From CAVHIG01 sp963636105 (GTDB lineage: Bacteria > Bacillota > Clostridia > Peptostreptococcales > Anaerovoracaceae): DNA of 42,794 nt. A model generated the notes under the pieces. That model saw only the letters and a list, made by a program, of their open reading frames with translations, had not been told where the DNA came from and ran no database searches. Location: positions 1-42,794 of the forward strand of contig CAVHIG010000008.1 in assembly GCA_963636105.1 (NCBI GenBank), given 5' to 3'. Shown in pieces: positions 14,521 through 23,400 of the stretch. The position numbers were made by a program, and so were the translations under genes. The first letter of the stretch is position 1. Every line of letters starts with the position of its first letter.

Positions 14521-16260
14521 CTATTTCCCGGAATCCTCCGGAACGGCAGGATTTACCCACACTGTGCGATTATTTGTAAAAATTACCATGCCTGGCTTTG
14601 CGCCTGCCGGTTTTTTTACATATTTTACCTGCACATAATCCACCGGCACATTCTCCGACGCCCTCGCCTTGCTGTGATATGCCGCCATTGCCGCAGTCTC
14701 ATAGACAGCCGCCTCCGAAAGCTCGTCCACCGGCGTGCCGCCCGCAAAAAGTATCACATGCGAGCCAGGTATATCCTTTGTATGGAACCACACGTCCCGG
14801 CTCCCCGCAGTCTTGAAGGTCAGAAAGTCATTTTCCACATTATTTCTACCCACAAGCACGCGCATTCCCTCGCTCGTATGGTATTCGTAAGGCGCGGGCT
14901 TCGATTTTTTCATTCTGAAGCTGCTCTTTCTGCGCCGCAGATAACCGCCCTCTGTCAATTCCTCGCGCAGAGCCTCCGTCTCATCTATGCTCGCCGCGTT
15001 TTCCGCAAAGGCAAGCACCGATTCGAGATATTGGATATCCTTGTCGTTTTCCTCTATCTGCAGCGTCTTTTCCTTTATCGCGGTCTTTGCCTTGCCGTAT
15101 TTTTTGAAATATTGCTGGGCATTTTTCGAGGCCGAGTAGCGAATGTCCAGCGGAATCGTAAGCTCCTTGCCGTCATAATAATTTATGACCGTGACCTGCT
15201 TTGCACCCGGCTGTACAAGATGGATATTTGCCGTCAAAAGCTCACCAAAAAGCCTGTAATCCTCTGAATTTTCGGCCTTGAGCAGGTCCTCCGAAAGGCG
15301 TTGCTTTTTAAGATAGAGCTTTTCAAGGCTCGCCCTCACCGCTCTTTCGAGATCCGAGGATTTTTGCCTTACCCTGTTTGAGGAAGTCTTATTTATGAAA
15401 AAGTATTCTATGCCCTCGCTGACCGTGTCGAATTCTTTCTTTTCGCAGCAATCCTCAAACTCCGAAAGCCGCAAAATATGGAATTCTTTGGGAGCGCCCT
15501 TTTCGTCAAGGTACACATTCAAAGGCGCACTCATATGTCCCTGCGCGATATCCGCAAGCTCCGCCCGCAAATTTTCTATCGCCGCATAGATTCTGTCAGC
15601 CGTTTCCGCAAAAGAAGCGAGAGTATCCGCAGCCGCCGGCGAAAAGCCTTGAAGCTTTGAAAGAAGAGACTTCCCGAGATCGCCGCCTTTTCTTGCATGC
15701 TCGCTTACGAGCGTCTCTATGAAATTTTTGTCAATTTTGTCAAGCGGCAGCTTATCCTGAGCGGGAGGATATTCGTAGAGCTTGCCCGGCAAAATCTGGC
15801 GCACGCGGTTTACGTCTATCGAGATGCGCTTTATGCTGTCGATGATTTTGCCCGAGCGCTCGTCGCAAAGTATGATGTTGCTGTGCTTGCCCATGACCTC
15901 GACTATGAGTCTTTTATTGAGCGAAAAGCCCAGCTCGTCTATGGTCTGGATGTAGAATTCTATGATTCGCTCCGTCTCCTTTTGACTGATTTCAACGATG
16001 CGGCCGCCCTGGATGTGCTTTCGCAGCAGCATGCAAAAGGCCGGCGGCACCTCGGGATTTTCAAAGGTTTTTGTCACCAGATGCACTCTTGCGTTTGAAG
16101 AGGCGCAGGAGAGCAGCAGACGCAGATTCCCCTTCGGCGCGTGTATATTCAATATCAGCTCCTCTGCTTCTGGTTGGTAAATTTTGTCTATTCTTCCGCC
16201 GATGAGCCTACTTTGCAGCTCGCCCGTCACGGCTGTCATCATTATTCCGTCAAATGCCAT
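14521..16260 (-). CDS. rqcH: NFACT-family Rqc2 homologue
   Basis: 579 aa, full length. RqcH binds stalled 50S-peptidyl-tRNA complexes and directs alanine tailing of the nascent chain for degradation; older annotations call it fibronectin-binding protein. The NFACT-N domain begins MAFDGIMMTAVTGELQSRLI with RLIVEVMGKHSNIILCDE; a coiled-coil middle spans roughly 290-440 (with AVRASLEKLYLKKQRL); the C-terminal NFACT-R domain has RVLVGRNNVENDFLTFK and DVWFHTKDIPGSHVIL. Start ATG follows AAGGAG. It is divergent from yicC, 114 bp apart. Confidence 0.94.
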   Translation of the reverse strand: MAFDGIMMTAVTGELQSRLIGGRIDKIYQPEAEELILNIHAPKGNLRLLLSCASSNARVHLVTKTFENPEVPPAFCMLLRKHIQGGRIVEISQKETERIIEFYIQTIDELGFSLNKRLIVEVMGKHSNIILCDERSGKIIDSIKRISIDVNRVRQILPGKLYEYPPAQDKLPLDKIDKNFIETLVSEHARKGGDLGKSLLSKLQGFSPAAADTLASFAETADRIYAAIENLRAELADIAQGHMSAPLNVYLDEKGAPKEFHILRLSEFEDCCEKKEFDTVSEGIEYFFINKTSSNRVRQKSSDLERAVRASLEKLYLKKQRLSEDLLKAENSEDYRLFGELLTANIHLVQPGAKQVTVINYYDGKELTIPLDIRYSASKNAQQYFKKYGKAKTAIKEKTLQIEENDKDIQYLESVLAFAENAASIDETEALREELTEGGYLRRRKSSFRMKKSKPAPYEYHTSEGMRVLVGRNNVENDFLTFKTAGSRDVWFHTKDIPGSHVILFAGGTPVDELSEAAVYETAAMAAYHSKARASENVPVDYVQVKYVKKPAGAKPGMVIFTNNRTVWVNPAVPEDSGK

Positions 16261-16275
16261 ATGGTAATTTTCTCC

Positions 16276-16303
16276 TTGGTGTGCTATACTATCACTGTAT
16301 AAT
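16276..16303 (+). promoter_or_regulatory. Probable promoter of yicC
   Basis: TTGGTG (16276-16281), a 16-nt spacer and perfect TATAAT (16298-16303), about 70 nt upstream of yicC. The -35 overlaps the region just before the divergent rqcH start. Confidence 0.55.
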
Positions 16304-16374
16304 GTTTTGAAATTACTAAGTTACGATATTTTATCACATTTTATCAATTAAAGCAAAGGAGACATGGATACATT

Positions 16375-17259
16375 ATGATCAAAAGTATGACGGGCTTTGG
16401 GAAGAGCGAGTACACGGACGGCAAGCGCAATATCACCGTTGAAATCAGAACGGTAAATCACCGTTACTGCGACATTTCAGTCAAAATGCCCCGCAGATAT
16501 TCATTTGCCGAGGACAAAATCAAGAGCACGGTAAAATCCACGCTGCGCCGCGGCAAGGTAGACGTGTCTATAATGGTAGAAAATGTCACCGCAGATGACG
16601 TAAATATAAAGCTCAACGAGCCTATCGCGCGCCAATACTTCGAAAATCTGCAGCTGCTCCAAAAGGATTTTGGGCTTCCGGGCGAGATAAGCCTGCAATT
16701 TTTGGCAGGACTTCCAGATGTTATGAAATCAGTAGCAGATGTCGAGGATGAGGAAGAGATTACAAAGGCCATACTCATTCCGGTGGAAGGCGCCTGCAAA
16801 AAGCTCGACGAAATGCGCGCAATAGAGGGCGCAAAGCTTGCGGAGGATCTCATCATGCGCGGTGGCCTCATAAGAGATCTGGCCTCGAAAATTTCCGCAC
16901 GCTCACCCCTTGTCACAAAGGCATATACCGAAAAGCTGCGCGAGCGCATAAAGGAGCTTATAGGCGGAAACGTCGAAATTCCCGAGGACCGCATCTTAGT
17001 GGAAGCAGCCATATTCGCCGACAAGTGCAACATCACAGAAGAGCTTGTCCGCCTCGACAGTCACACGATACAGCTTAAGGACATAATCACAAAGAGCACT
17101 CAGCCTGACGGCAAAAAGCTCGACTTCCTCGTACAGGAGATGAACCGCGAGGCAAATACCATCGGTTCAAAAGCAAACGACCTTGAAATCACAAGCTTGA
17201 TGCTTGAAATCAAGGCTGAGATTGAGAAGATTCGCGAGCAGGTGCAGAATATCGAGTAA
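16375..17259 (+). CDS. yicC: YicC-family endoribonuclease
   Basis: 294 aa, the normal length. YicC proteins are hexameric RNA-cleaving enzymes implicated in small-RNA turnover in E. coli; the role in Clostridia is not settled. The N-terminal MIKSMTGFGKSEYTDGKRN with EIRTVNHRYCDISVKMPR is diagnostic, and the C-terminal DUF1732 block GKKLDFLVQEMNREANTIGS with a closing EIEKIREQVQNIE is complete. AAAGGAGA lies 12 bases before the ATG. It is the only plus-strand gene between 1.9 and 24 kb, and its last 50 bp overlap the convergent hydrolase gene. Confidence 0.95.
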   Translation: MIKSMTGFGKSEYTDGKRNITVEIRTVNHRYCDISVKMPRRYSFAEDKIKSTVKSTLRRGKVDVSIMVENVTADDVNIKLNEPIARQYFENLQLLQKDFGLPGEISLQFLAGLPDVMKSVADVEDEEEITKAILIPVEGACKKLDEMRAIEGAKLAEDLIMRGGLIRDLASKISARSPLVTKAYTEKLRERIKELIGGNVEIPEDRILVEAAIFADKCNITEELVRLDSHTIQLKDIITKSTQPDGKKLDFLVQEMNREANTIGSKANDLEITSLMLEIKAEIEKIREQVQNIE

Positions 17260-18106
17260 GAGGCAGCGTCCTTATAAACTCCACCATGCGCGCTATGACT
17301 TCATCGCCCGTGCTTTCGCCGCCGCCATTATGGATTTCGTGGCTGAGCCCGGGCCATTCTACATATGTGCAATTTTCTTCGAAGGCTGCTATACTGCGGC
17401 TCCCCTCCACAGAGCAGATTTTGTCATTGTCTCCATGCATAAGCAAAAGCGGTCTTTGCCTCCCGCCGGCATTACCCTCAAGCTCATTTTTCTCGAGCGC
17501 CTGACCTATGAAATATCCCTCCACCGCACAGCGAGCCGAGATATGCTTATGCACCAGCGGATCCTTGTAATATTCGCCCACGCACTTTGGATTTCCAAGC
17601 ACGGAAGGCTCTATACCGATCGGGATAAGTACTGTAGGTGTAAGCTTTGCCATAAGCTTCATGAGTCCCACCGCAGGCGCCGGATATTGCTTATAGAGTC
17701 TTACCCACGGCGCCGATATGATATATGCCGCGGAAACTGCGCTGAGCTTCCCGCGAAGGCGATAGTCCAGCGTGATATTTCCGCCCATGCTGTGACCGTA
17801 TAAAATTATCGGCTTTCCGGGATACTTTTTCTGCGCATAGCCTACAAGCGCATCTATATCCTCAAGCACGCCCTCGCGCGGCGCGGTATCTCCGCGCTTT
17901 CCGCCCGAAAGACCATGACCTCTCAGATCAAGCGCAAGCACGGCTATATTTGCTTTATTGAATGCCGCCGCGACCCTCTTGTCATATCTGCCCGCATACT
18001 CGCCTATTCCGTGTATCAGGCATACCACATAGTCCGGATCGTCCAAAGCCCAGCTGTATCCTGCGATTTTTATAGGTTTTTCCTTCAGTACAAAATTATC
18101 AAACAT
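17210..18106 (-). CDS. Alpha/beta hydrolase, lysophospholipase/monoacylglycerol lipase type
   Basis: 298 aa of the Hydrolase_4 (serine aminopeptidase S33-like) family. The nucleophile elbow is GHSMGG (Ser near residue 107), the acid is in LLMHGDNDKICS, and the histidine in GLSHEIHNGG. The N-terminal VCLIHGIGEYAGRYDKRVAA supplies the oxyanion HG motif. No signal peptide, so probably cytoplasmic; substrate is likely a lysophospholipid or monoacylglycerol (inference). The C-terminal ~18 residues (after FIRTLPL) are non-conserved and run into the end of yicC on the opposite strand. Downstream of the flavin reductase gene by 48 bp. Confidence 0.88.
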   Translation of the reverse strand: MFDNFVLKEKPIKIAGYSWALDDPDYVVCLIHGIGEYAGRYDKRVAAAFNKANIAVLALDLRGHGLSGGKRGDTAPREGVLEDIDALVGYAQKKYPGKPIILYGHSMGGNITLDYRLRGKLSAVSAAYIISAPWVRLYKQYPAPAVGLMKLMAKLTPTVLIPIGIEPSVLGNPKCVGEYYKDPLVHKHISARCAVEGYFIGQALEKNELEGNAGGRQRPLLLMHGDNDKICSVEGSRSIAAFEENCTYVEWPGLSHEIHNGGGESTGDEVIARMVEFIRTLPLTRYSAPARESSQSQP

Positions 18107-18154
18107 CTCTCTTCTCCATCTGCTTATCTAAAAGTATACTTTTTAAAATTTTAT

Positions 18155-18841
18155 TTAAGTTCTCTTGCGCATACGCTGTCTTGCGCGGCGTGCCCCTCTT
18201 TCTTCTTTTTCCTTTCGCAGCTTCGTCTTTGGCTTCATTATCGAATATCCAAAGCTGCCGAGCTTTTCATCAGAAAGAGAATAATACTCGCCATGATTAT
18301 ATGCTACAAGCTCCATCTTGCCAAATTCTATCTTTCCGGCTGCATTTACATATTTTTCATCCACGTGCACCGCCAAAATCTCAGCCATATACATATCATG
18401 TGACGGCAGCTCTATTTTTTGAACAAGCTTACACTCAAGATTTACAGGGCTCTCTGCTATAAGCGGGCATTTTACATTTTCTCCCGCAATGGCTGTCAGA
18501 TTTTGCTCCGCAAATTTGTCCACATCCCTGCCGGATTTCACTCCGCAAAAGTCATTTGCGCGTACAAGCTTTTTATTTACAAGATTTATGACAAATTCTC
18601 CGCTTTTTTCTATAATGTCATGGGAATATCTGGATTTCCTCACAGAGATATAGGTCATAGGCGGCTCGGAATTTATGATTCCCGTCCAGCCTATAGTTAT
18701 GATGTTCTTTTCTCCGTCAATGTCGCCGCAGGAGACCATTATCGTCGGCAGCGGCGAGAGCAGTGTCCCCGGTCCAAATGTCCTCTTGCCATTATCAGCA
18801 CCCAAACCGGCTTTGTCCGTTGTATTTACATCTTTTTCCAT
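18155..18841 (-). CDS. Flavin reductase-like FMN-binding protein
   Basis: 228 aa. The split-barrel Flavin_Reduct domain spans residues ~25-190: LLSPLPTIMVSCGD, TIGWTGIINSEPPMTYISVR and the SGEFVINLVNKKLV block that binds FMN. The family includes flavin:NAD(P)H reductases and flavoredoxins; in strict anaerobes related proteins handle electrons or oxygen stress, and the exact partner cannot be read here. The C-terminal ~25 residues are strongly basic. AAGGAAG precedes the ATG. Confidence 0.87.
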   Translation of the reverse strand: MEKDVNTTDKAGLGADNGKRTFGPGTLLSPLPTIMVSCGDIDGEKNIITIGWTGIINSEPPMTYISVRKSRYSHDIIEKSGEFVINLVNKKLVRANDFCGVKSGRDVDKFAEQNLTAIAGENVKCPLIAESPVNLECKLVQKIELPSHDMYMAEILAVHVDEKYVNAAGKIEFGKMELVAYNHGEYYSLSDEKLGSFGYSIMKPKTKLRKEKEERGARRARQRMRKRT

Positions 18842-18949
18842 ACTTGCTTCCTTTTTCTTTTTATATTTATACAGTTATGCTTTTACAAATTATTTATTGC
18901 AAGGAAGATTTGGGGCGGTAGCTGGCTGCAGGCCCTTGTGACGAGCAGC

Positions 18950-19906
18950 TCACAGCTCCCTTCGCAATTTCCCCAAAACTCTCTCGAATTCCTCCGGCAG
19001 CGGCGCATGAAATTCCATATACTCTCCCGTGCGCGGATGCACAAAGCCAAGCGTGCCGGCGTGCAGCATCTGCCCGGAGACTCCAAAAGGATTTTTCGCC
19101 GGTCCATAGAGCTCATCACCCAAAAGCGGATGCTTTATATATGACATATGCACCCTGATTTGATGCGTCCTTCCTGTCTCAAGCCTCGCTTCTATAAAGG
19201 TAAATTTTCCAAAACGTTCCAAAACCCTATAATGTGTCACCGCGCGGCGTGAGCCCTTTGCGAGCTGTCCGCATACCATCGGTATCACAGCCTGCCTGAG
19301 CCTGTTTTTAGGATCGCGCCCAAGAGGCTGATCTACAGTCCCCTCGTCCTCAGAAAAATTATTATATACTATAGCACTGTATACCCTTGTGATGCTGTGC
19401 ACCTCAAGCTGAGCCGCAAGACTCGCGTGGGCGCTGTCATTCTTTGCTACCATGAGAAGCCCGCTCGTATCCTTGTCGATCCTATGCACTATCCCCGGCC
19501 TTATCACGCCATTTATCGACGAGAGAGAAGCCCCGCAATGATACATGATCGCATTCACAAGCGTACCCTCGAAGTTTCCGGCAGCGGGATGCACCACCAT
19601 GCCCTTCGGCTTATTTACGACAAGCACATCCTCATCCTCAAATACTATCTCAAGAGGTATGTTTTGCGCCTCTACTTCAAGCTCCCTGGCCTCCGGAATT
19701 TCAATTTCTATAAAGTCTCCTGCCTTGACCTTGTATTTTTTTGACGTCAATACCACCCCGCCCAGGCGCACATAGCCCTCCTCTATGAGATTTGCGAGGC
19801 GGCTCCTTGACATTTCCTTAAAGTGAAGAGAAAGGACTAAGTCAATCCTAGTCCCATCTTCCTTATCGTCTATTTGTAATTTGTATTTGTTGCTATTTTC
19901 TTCCAT
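18950..19906 (-). CDS. rluD: RluA/RluD-family pseudouridine synthase
   Basis: 318 aa. Isomerises uridines in rRNA (RluD-type sites in helix 69 are likely but not proven). An N-terminal S4 RNA-binding domain (RIDLVLSLHFKEMSRSRLANLI) is followed by the catalytic domain with GIVHRIDKDTSGLLMVAK, holding the essential Asp, and ARLETGRTHQIRVHMSYIKHP. Full length. Located downstream of lspA by 83 bp, the usual lspA-rluD order. Confidence 0.93.
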   Translation of the reverse strand: MEENSNKYKLQIDDKEDGTRIDLVLSLHFKEMSRSRLANLIEEGYVRLGGVVLTSKKYKVKAGDFIEIEIPEARELEVEAQNIPLEIVFEDEDVLVVNKPKGMVVHPAAGNFEGTLVNAIMYHCGASLSSINGVIRPGIVHRIDKDTSGLLMVAKNDSAHASLAAQLEVHSITRVYSAIVYNNFSEDEGTVDQPLGRDPKNRLRQAVIPMVCGQLAKGSRRAVTHYRVLERFGKFTFIEARLETGRTHQIRVHMSYIKHPLLGDELYGPAKNPFGVSGQMLHAGTLGFVHPRTGEYMEFHAPLPEEFERVLGKLRREL

Positions 19907-19989
19907 CTGCCGTCCTTTTCACCGCGTCTTTTTCATCCCTGCCATCAATAATCTTGCACATATCAATGGAAGCTCATTCTCTACAAGCT

Positions 19990-20436
19990 TTATTTCGCTC
20001 CCTTGCCGTCGATAAATATCGTATATATCAAAAGCAAGCCGCAGCCGCAGCATACCGCTATGTCCGCCACATTGAATATAGGCCAGATACGAAAGTCCAG
20101 AAAATCCGTCACACTGCCCAGAATGGCCCTGTCTATAAGATTTCCAATGCCGCCGGCCGCAATAAGCGAAAAAGAGCACAAAAGCGCGGGATGAGCTTTC
20201 TTTCTAAGCTTTGCGATTGCTATCAGAAAGGCTACAGAAAATACAAGCGGAAGCAATATGAGCACAAAGATCCTGCCTTGCAAAATGCTGAATGCCGCTC
20301 CGCTGTTTTGTATATATGTGATGTGGAATATGCCGTCTATGACAGGAATGGATTCGTACAAAGCCATTCCGCTTCTCACGAGATATTTTGTGAGCTGATC
20401 GAGTAGCACCACCGCTGCCATTATCAAATAATACAT
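19990..20436 (-). CDS. lspA: Lipoprotein signal peptidase II
   Basis: 148 aa, four membrane segments (about 2-15, 53-72, 81-98 and 122-142). Cleaves the signal peptide of diacylglyceryl-modified prolipoproteins such as the LivJ protein in this window. The two catalytic aspartates are in GNLIDRAILGSVTDFLDF and FNVADIAV; the N-terminal LLDQLTKYLV and YIQNSGAAFSI are conserved. It begins five bases after the divIVA stop. Confidence 0.96.
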   Translation of the reverse strand: MYYLIMAAVVLLDQLTKYLVRSGMALYESIPVIDGIFHITYIQNSGAAFSILQGRIFVLILLPLVFSVAFLIAIAKLRKKAHPALLCSFSLIAAGGIGNLIDRAILGSVTDFLDFRIWPIFNVADIAVCCGCGLLLIYTIFIDGKGAK

Positions 20437-20441
20437 ATCCT

Positions 20442-21050
20442 TTAACCCTTCAGCCTTACCACTCTCGTTTCAGACATATCATCAGTTCGCGCATTGAAAT
20501 CAGTGGATACAGAGCGCGTCCCCGTAGATGTGGAGGCAGAGCCTGCCGCGGGCTTTATCTCGGTAAAGCCCTCCTTGAGCTCCTCCATGCCCATCTCCGC
20601 GAAAAGCTCCGTGCTGAGCGTATCGAAGCGCTCGAGCTCAGATTCCAGAAGATTTCTGTACTTCCCACGAAATACGGTAAAGCGATTTCTGAGAGAAATG
20701 CTTTCTTCCATAATCTTATCCACAGACTCCCTCGCCTCACGCGTTATGAGCTCAGCATCGAGCTCAGCATTTTTGAGAAGTATGGCTGCTCTTTTTTCCG
20801 CGCTTGCCGATATATCTCCCATGAGAGCCTTTGCTGCCTCCAAGGTCTCAAGCACTGCTCCCTCGGAGCCTCTGTATTTCTCAACGTCAGCCTTGAGACG
20901 GGCAAGCTCCCCCTTCAGGCTGTTGTTTTCCGCGATCAATCTCTCAAAATCCACGGTCACCATGTCCAAAAAGGCATCTACCTCTTCTTCCTTGTAGCCG
21001 CGCACACTCTTTGAAAATTCCTTTGTCTGTATATCAAGCGGAGTAATCAT
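20442..21050 (-). CDS. divIVA: DivIVA-domain cell division/polarity protein
   Basis: 202 aa. The N-terminal membrane-curvature-sensing domain is MITPLDIQTKEFSKSVRGYK with EEEVDAFLDMV (residues 1-31), followed by coiled coils to about residue 150 and a low-complexity Ser/Thr tail (AGSASTSTGTRSVST). Organises poles and septa in Gram-positive bacteria. Located between sepF and lspA, as in the ylm cluster. AAAGGAG precedes the ATG. Confidence 0.92.
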   Translation of the reverse strand: MITPLDIQTKEFSKSVRGYKEEEVDAFLDMVTVDFERLIAENNSLKGELARLKADVEKYRGSEGAVLETLEAAKALMGDISASAEKRAAILLKNAELDAELITREARESVDKIMEESISLRNRFTVFRGKYRNLLESELERFDTLSTELFAEMGMEELKEGFTEIKPAAGSASTSTGTRSVSTDFNARTDDMSETRVVRLKG

Positions 21051-21075
21051 CTATCTGCTTCTCCTTTGTCCCTTA

Positions 21076-21585
21076 TTATTTTCCCCACAGGCTGCCGCCT
21101 TTTTTCTTTGAGCTATCAAACTCTATGCCCTTATGCTCGACACTTGCGGCTATATCTACATTTTCAGGCGCAAATATAAAGATATTATTTGCTACCTTTT
21201 GTACAGTTCCATTGAGTGCATAGGTCGCGCCGTTCAGAAAGTCAAAAATCTTTCTCGCCGTGTCATATTCTACCTTTTCAAGATTTACAATGACAGGCTT
21301 TCTGCTTTTCAAGCTATCTACAAGCTTGGATGTCTCTTCAAAGCTCTTCGGTTCTATCACCACAAGCTTAAAAGGATTTGTAGAAGTATTGCCAAATGTC
21401 CTGCTCGGAGCCTGCGGTCTTGGCTGGGTCTTTGCGGAAGACTTATCCTGCAAGGAAGCGGATTTTGCCGCGCTTTGCGTCTTTTCGTACTCTGCCGCTG
21501 CCGTTTTGATCTCCTCTTCAGTTATCTCCTCGTCTCCCACCTCTTCAAGACCTACCAAATCCTTCAACTTATCAAATACGCCCAT
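21076..21585 (-). CDS. sepF: Cell division protein SepF
   Basis: 169 aa. SepF anchors FtsZ filaments to the membrane through an N-terminal amphipathic helix (MGVFDKLKDLVGLEE) and polymerises through its C-terminal DUF552 domain (residues ~70-155: PFKLVVIEPKSFEETSKLVD, KPVIVNLEKVEYDTARKIFD and the FLNGATYALNGTVQKV core). A Gln/Pro/Ser-rich linker joins the two. The start is preceded by GGGAGGACGTA and lies 15 bp after the YggS gene. Confidence 0.95.
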   Translation of the reverse strand: MGVFDKLKDLVGLEEVGDEEITEEEIKTAAAEYEKTQSAAKSASLQDKSSAKTQPRPQAPSRTFGNTSTNPFKLVVIEPKSFEETSKLVDSLKSRKPVIVNLEKVEYDTARKIFDFLNGATYALNGTVQKVANNIFIFAPENVDIAASVEHKGIEFDSSKKKGGSLWGK

Positions 21586-21600
21586 TACGTCCTCCCGTTT

Positions 21601-22308
21601 TTAATTTTTCTTGCTGTAATCTCTCTCACCGAATATCGCGGTGCCTACTCTTATGATATTTGCGCCCTCTTCTATAGCTACCGGAAAATCGTGAGACATG
21701 CCCATGGATAGATATTTGAAATCCAGGCGCTCATGCTCCTTCTTGCCATACTCGTCATAGAGCTTCTTTACCTCCGCAAAATACTGCCTTACATCCTCAG
21801 GATTCTCCGCGAAAGGCGCTATGCACATAAGCCCGCAAATCCTTATATTCGGACATTTTTCCAAAATCTCCTCTATCAGGCTGCCCGTCTCCTCCGTCGT
21901 GATTCCGAATTTGCTCTCCTCCTCCGCGGAATTGACCTGCACCAATATATCCATCGTCTTGCCATGCTGCGCCGCGCGCTTATCTATCTCCTCCGCAAGC
22001 TTCAGCGAATCCACAGAATGTATAAGCGCCACCTTATCTATGATATATTTTACCTTATTTGTCTGAAGATGGCCGATCAAATGCCACCTTACACCCGGCT
22101 TTACCTTGTCAAACTTATCTACGACCTCCTGCACCTTATTCTCACCGATATCAGTGATACCCGCGTCGATCGCTTCGTTTATCTCCTCCGGCGTCCTCGT
22201 TTTCGTCACAGCGCAAAGGAGCACTTCTCCTGCCTTTCGCCCCGCCTTTATCGCGACTTCGTCCTTTTGGGCATTTATACGATCAATATTTTCCTTGATA
22301 TGTCCCAT
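21601..22308 (-). CDS. yggS: YggS-family pyridoxal-phosphate homeostasis protein
   Basis: 235 aa from the ATG at 22308 (AAGGAG nine bases upstream; an ATG three codons earlier directly touches the AAGGAG). PLP-binding TIM-barrel protein without proven catalysis that balances vitamin B6 and amino acid pools. The PLP-lysine strand is LLCAVTKTR; GITDIGENKVQEVVDKFD, WHLIGHLQTNKVKYI and the phosphate-binding RVGTAIFGERDY are present. Precedes sepF, the usual position (B. subtilis ylmE). Confidence 0.94.
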   Translation of the reverse strand: MGHIKENIDRINAQKDEVAIKAGRKAGEVLLCAVTKTRTPEEINEAIDAGITDIGENKVQEVVDKFDKVKPGVRWHLIGHLQTNKVKYIIDKVALIHSVDSLKLAEEIDKRAAQHGKTMDILVQVNSAEEESKFGITTEETGSLIEEILEKCPNIRICGLMCIAPFAENPEDVRQYFAEVKKLYDEYGKKEHERLDFKYLSMGMSHDFPVAIEEGANIIRVGTAIFGERDYSKKN

Positions 22309-22321
22309 AAATTCCATCTCC

Positions 22322-22349
22322 TTACATGCCTCAAATTACATGCCTCAAA
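22322..22349. repeat. 14-bp perfect tandem duplication
   Basis: TTACATGCCTCAAA occurs twice back to back (22322-22335 and 22336-22349), immediately upstream of the YggS ribosome site and just after the HlyD-like gene. It looks like a recent slippage duplication. Confidence 0.7.
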
Positions 22350-22351
22350 GC

Positions 22352-23341
22352 CTATTTATCAGCCTTTGGCTTTTTCAATATTTCATCGTAAATCTCTACG
22401 GTATCCACCATATTTCCCTCATCATCATAGAAATATGACACCTCCGCAAGCGACTGCTCGCCGTTTGTCGTGATTACGCTTATCCGCACAAAGGTATACT
22501 CGCCGTTTTTCAGCTTCTTGTAGACGCCGACCTGTCCGTCCTTTGTCGTAATGCTCGCATTATCTATCAAAATGCCGCTGTAATCCGAAGTAATCACCGT
22601 CGCGCTTTCGCATCTCTTGGAAGTCAATCCCTTATAATAGCGATTGCTCTCAAAAAGCACCAGCCACCTATCGCCATCCTCGATTATATCGATAATCTCA
22701 GCCTTTACGCTGCCATCCGGCAAATTTACCGTAACAGCCTCGCCCTCCGCGTACTTTGAGACATTTCCTGCCTCCACCCACGCTGCCATATACCACTTCT
22801 GAGTCTTGCAAAGCTTGTAGAGCGGCTCTCCCTCAAGAGTATCCTCGCGCACCAGATTATGTACGGTAAATTCCTTGTCTGCCACATCCTCATAGCGCAG
22901 GCTTCTCATGCTTTCAGGAGTAAAATAGGCTTCGTAGCCGTCCACATAGTAGCTTACGGTGCATGGTGCGGAAACGGCGTAGGTCTCCGTTTTTTCCAGG
23001 CTTCCTGAAAGGAGCTCGGCCACGGCTTGCGCAGGTCTATTTCCATCCGCATCCGTGGAGACGCTTGAAGGGCTTACAGCCAATACCTTTGCGCCCTTTC
23101 TCACCTGCACGCCATCTTCTATATAGTAATTTATGGTGCCTGTCTGTCCCGCGGAATATACCTGCTCATCCATTATGAAGTAGCAGGTCACATCATCCTT
23201 TATCTGAAGATTTCCATACGAAAGGATAGTGGTTTTTGTGACCGCCTGCTTGAATTCAGGTACCGCATATATCAGTATCCCAAGCCCCACCACTGCGATT
23301 ATATATAATATAATAAGTAGTCTTCTTTTTACCTTTTTCAT
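22352..23341 (-). CDS. HlyD-like membrane-anchored protein of the division cluster
   Basis: 329 aa. One N-terminal membrane helix (RLLIILYIIAVVGLGILIYA, about 7-26) and an extracytoplasmic remainder with a barrel-sandwich/lipoyl-like pattern: the hairpin around GTINYYIEDGVQVRKGAKVL resembles the biotinyl-lipoyl part of HlyD adaptors, and a second half follows (GEAVTVNLPDGSVKAEIIDI). Similar proteins are found beside yggS-sepF in Clostridia and their role is unknown; there is no transporter or outer-membrane partner nearby, so classical efflux is unlikely. First gene of the run leading to rluD. Confidence 0.75.
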   Translation of the reverse strand: MKKVKRRLLIILYIIAVVGLGILIYAVPEFKQAVTKTTILSYGNLQIKDDVTCYFIMDEQVYSAGQTGTINYYIEDGVQVRKGAKVLAVSPSSVSTDADGNRPAQAVAELLSGSLEKTETYAVSAPCTVSYYVDGYEAYFTPESMRSLRYEDVADKEFTVHNLVREDTLEGEPLYKLCKTQKWYMAAWVEAGNVSKYAEGEAVTVNLPDGSVKAEIIDIIEDGDRWLVLFESNRYYKGLTSKRCESATVITSDYSGILIDNASITTKDGQVGVYKKLKNGEYTFVRISVITTNGEQSLAEVSYFYDDEGNMVDTVEIYDEILKKPKADK

Positions 23342-23400
23342 ACTTTTCTCGCTGTCCTGATATTATATTTTACACCCTTTTTTACTCTGTGACAAGCTTG

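Noticed and set aside
14366..14560. A 64-codon frame between rqcH and gmk
   Set aside because: It overlaps the end of rqcH and the strong gmk promoter and has no ribosome site.
19919..20179. Frame of 86 codons overlapping lspA
   Set aside because: It is lspA read in another frame; lspA has all catalytic motifs.
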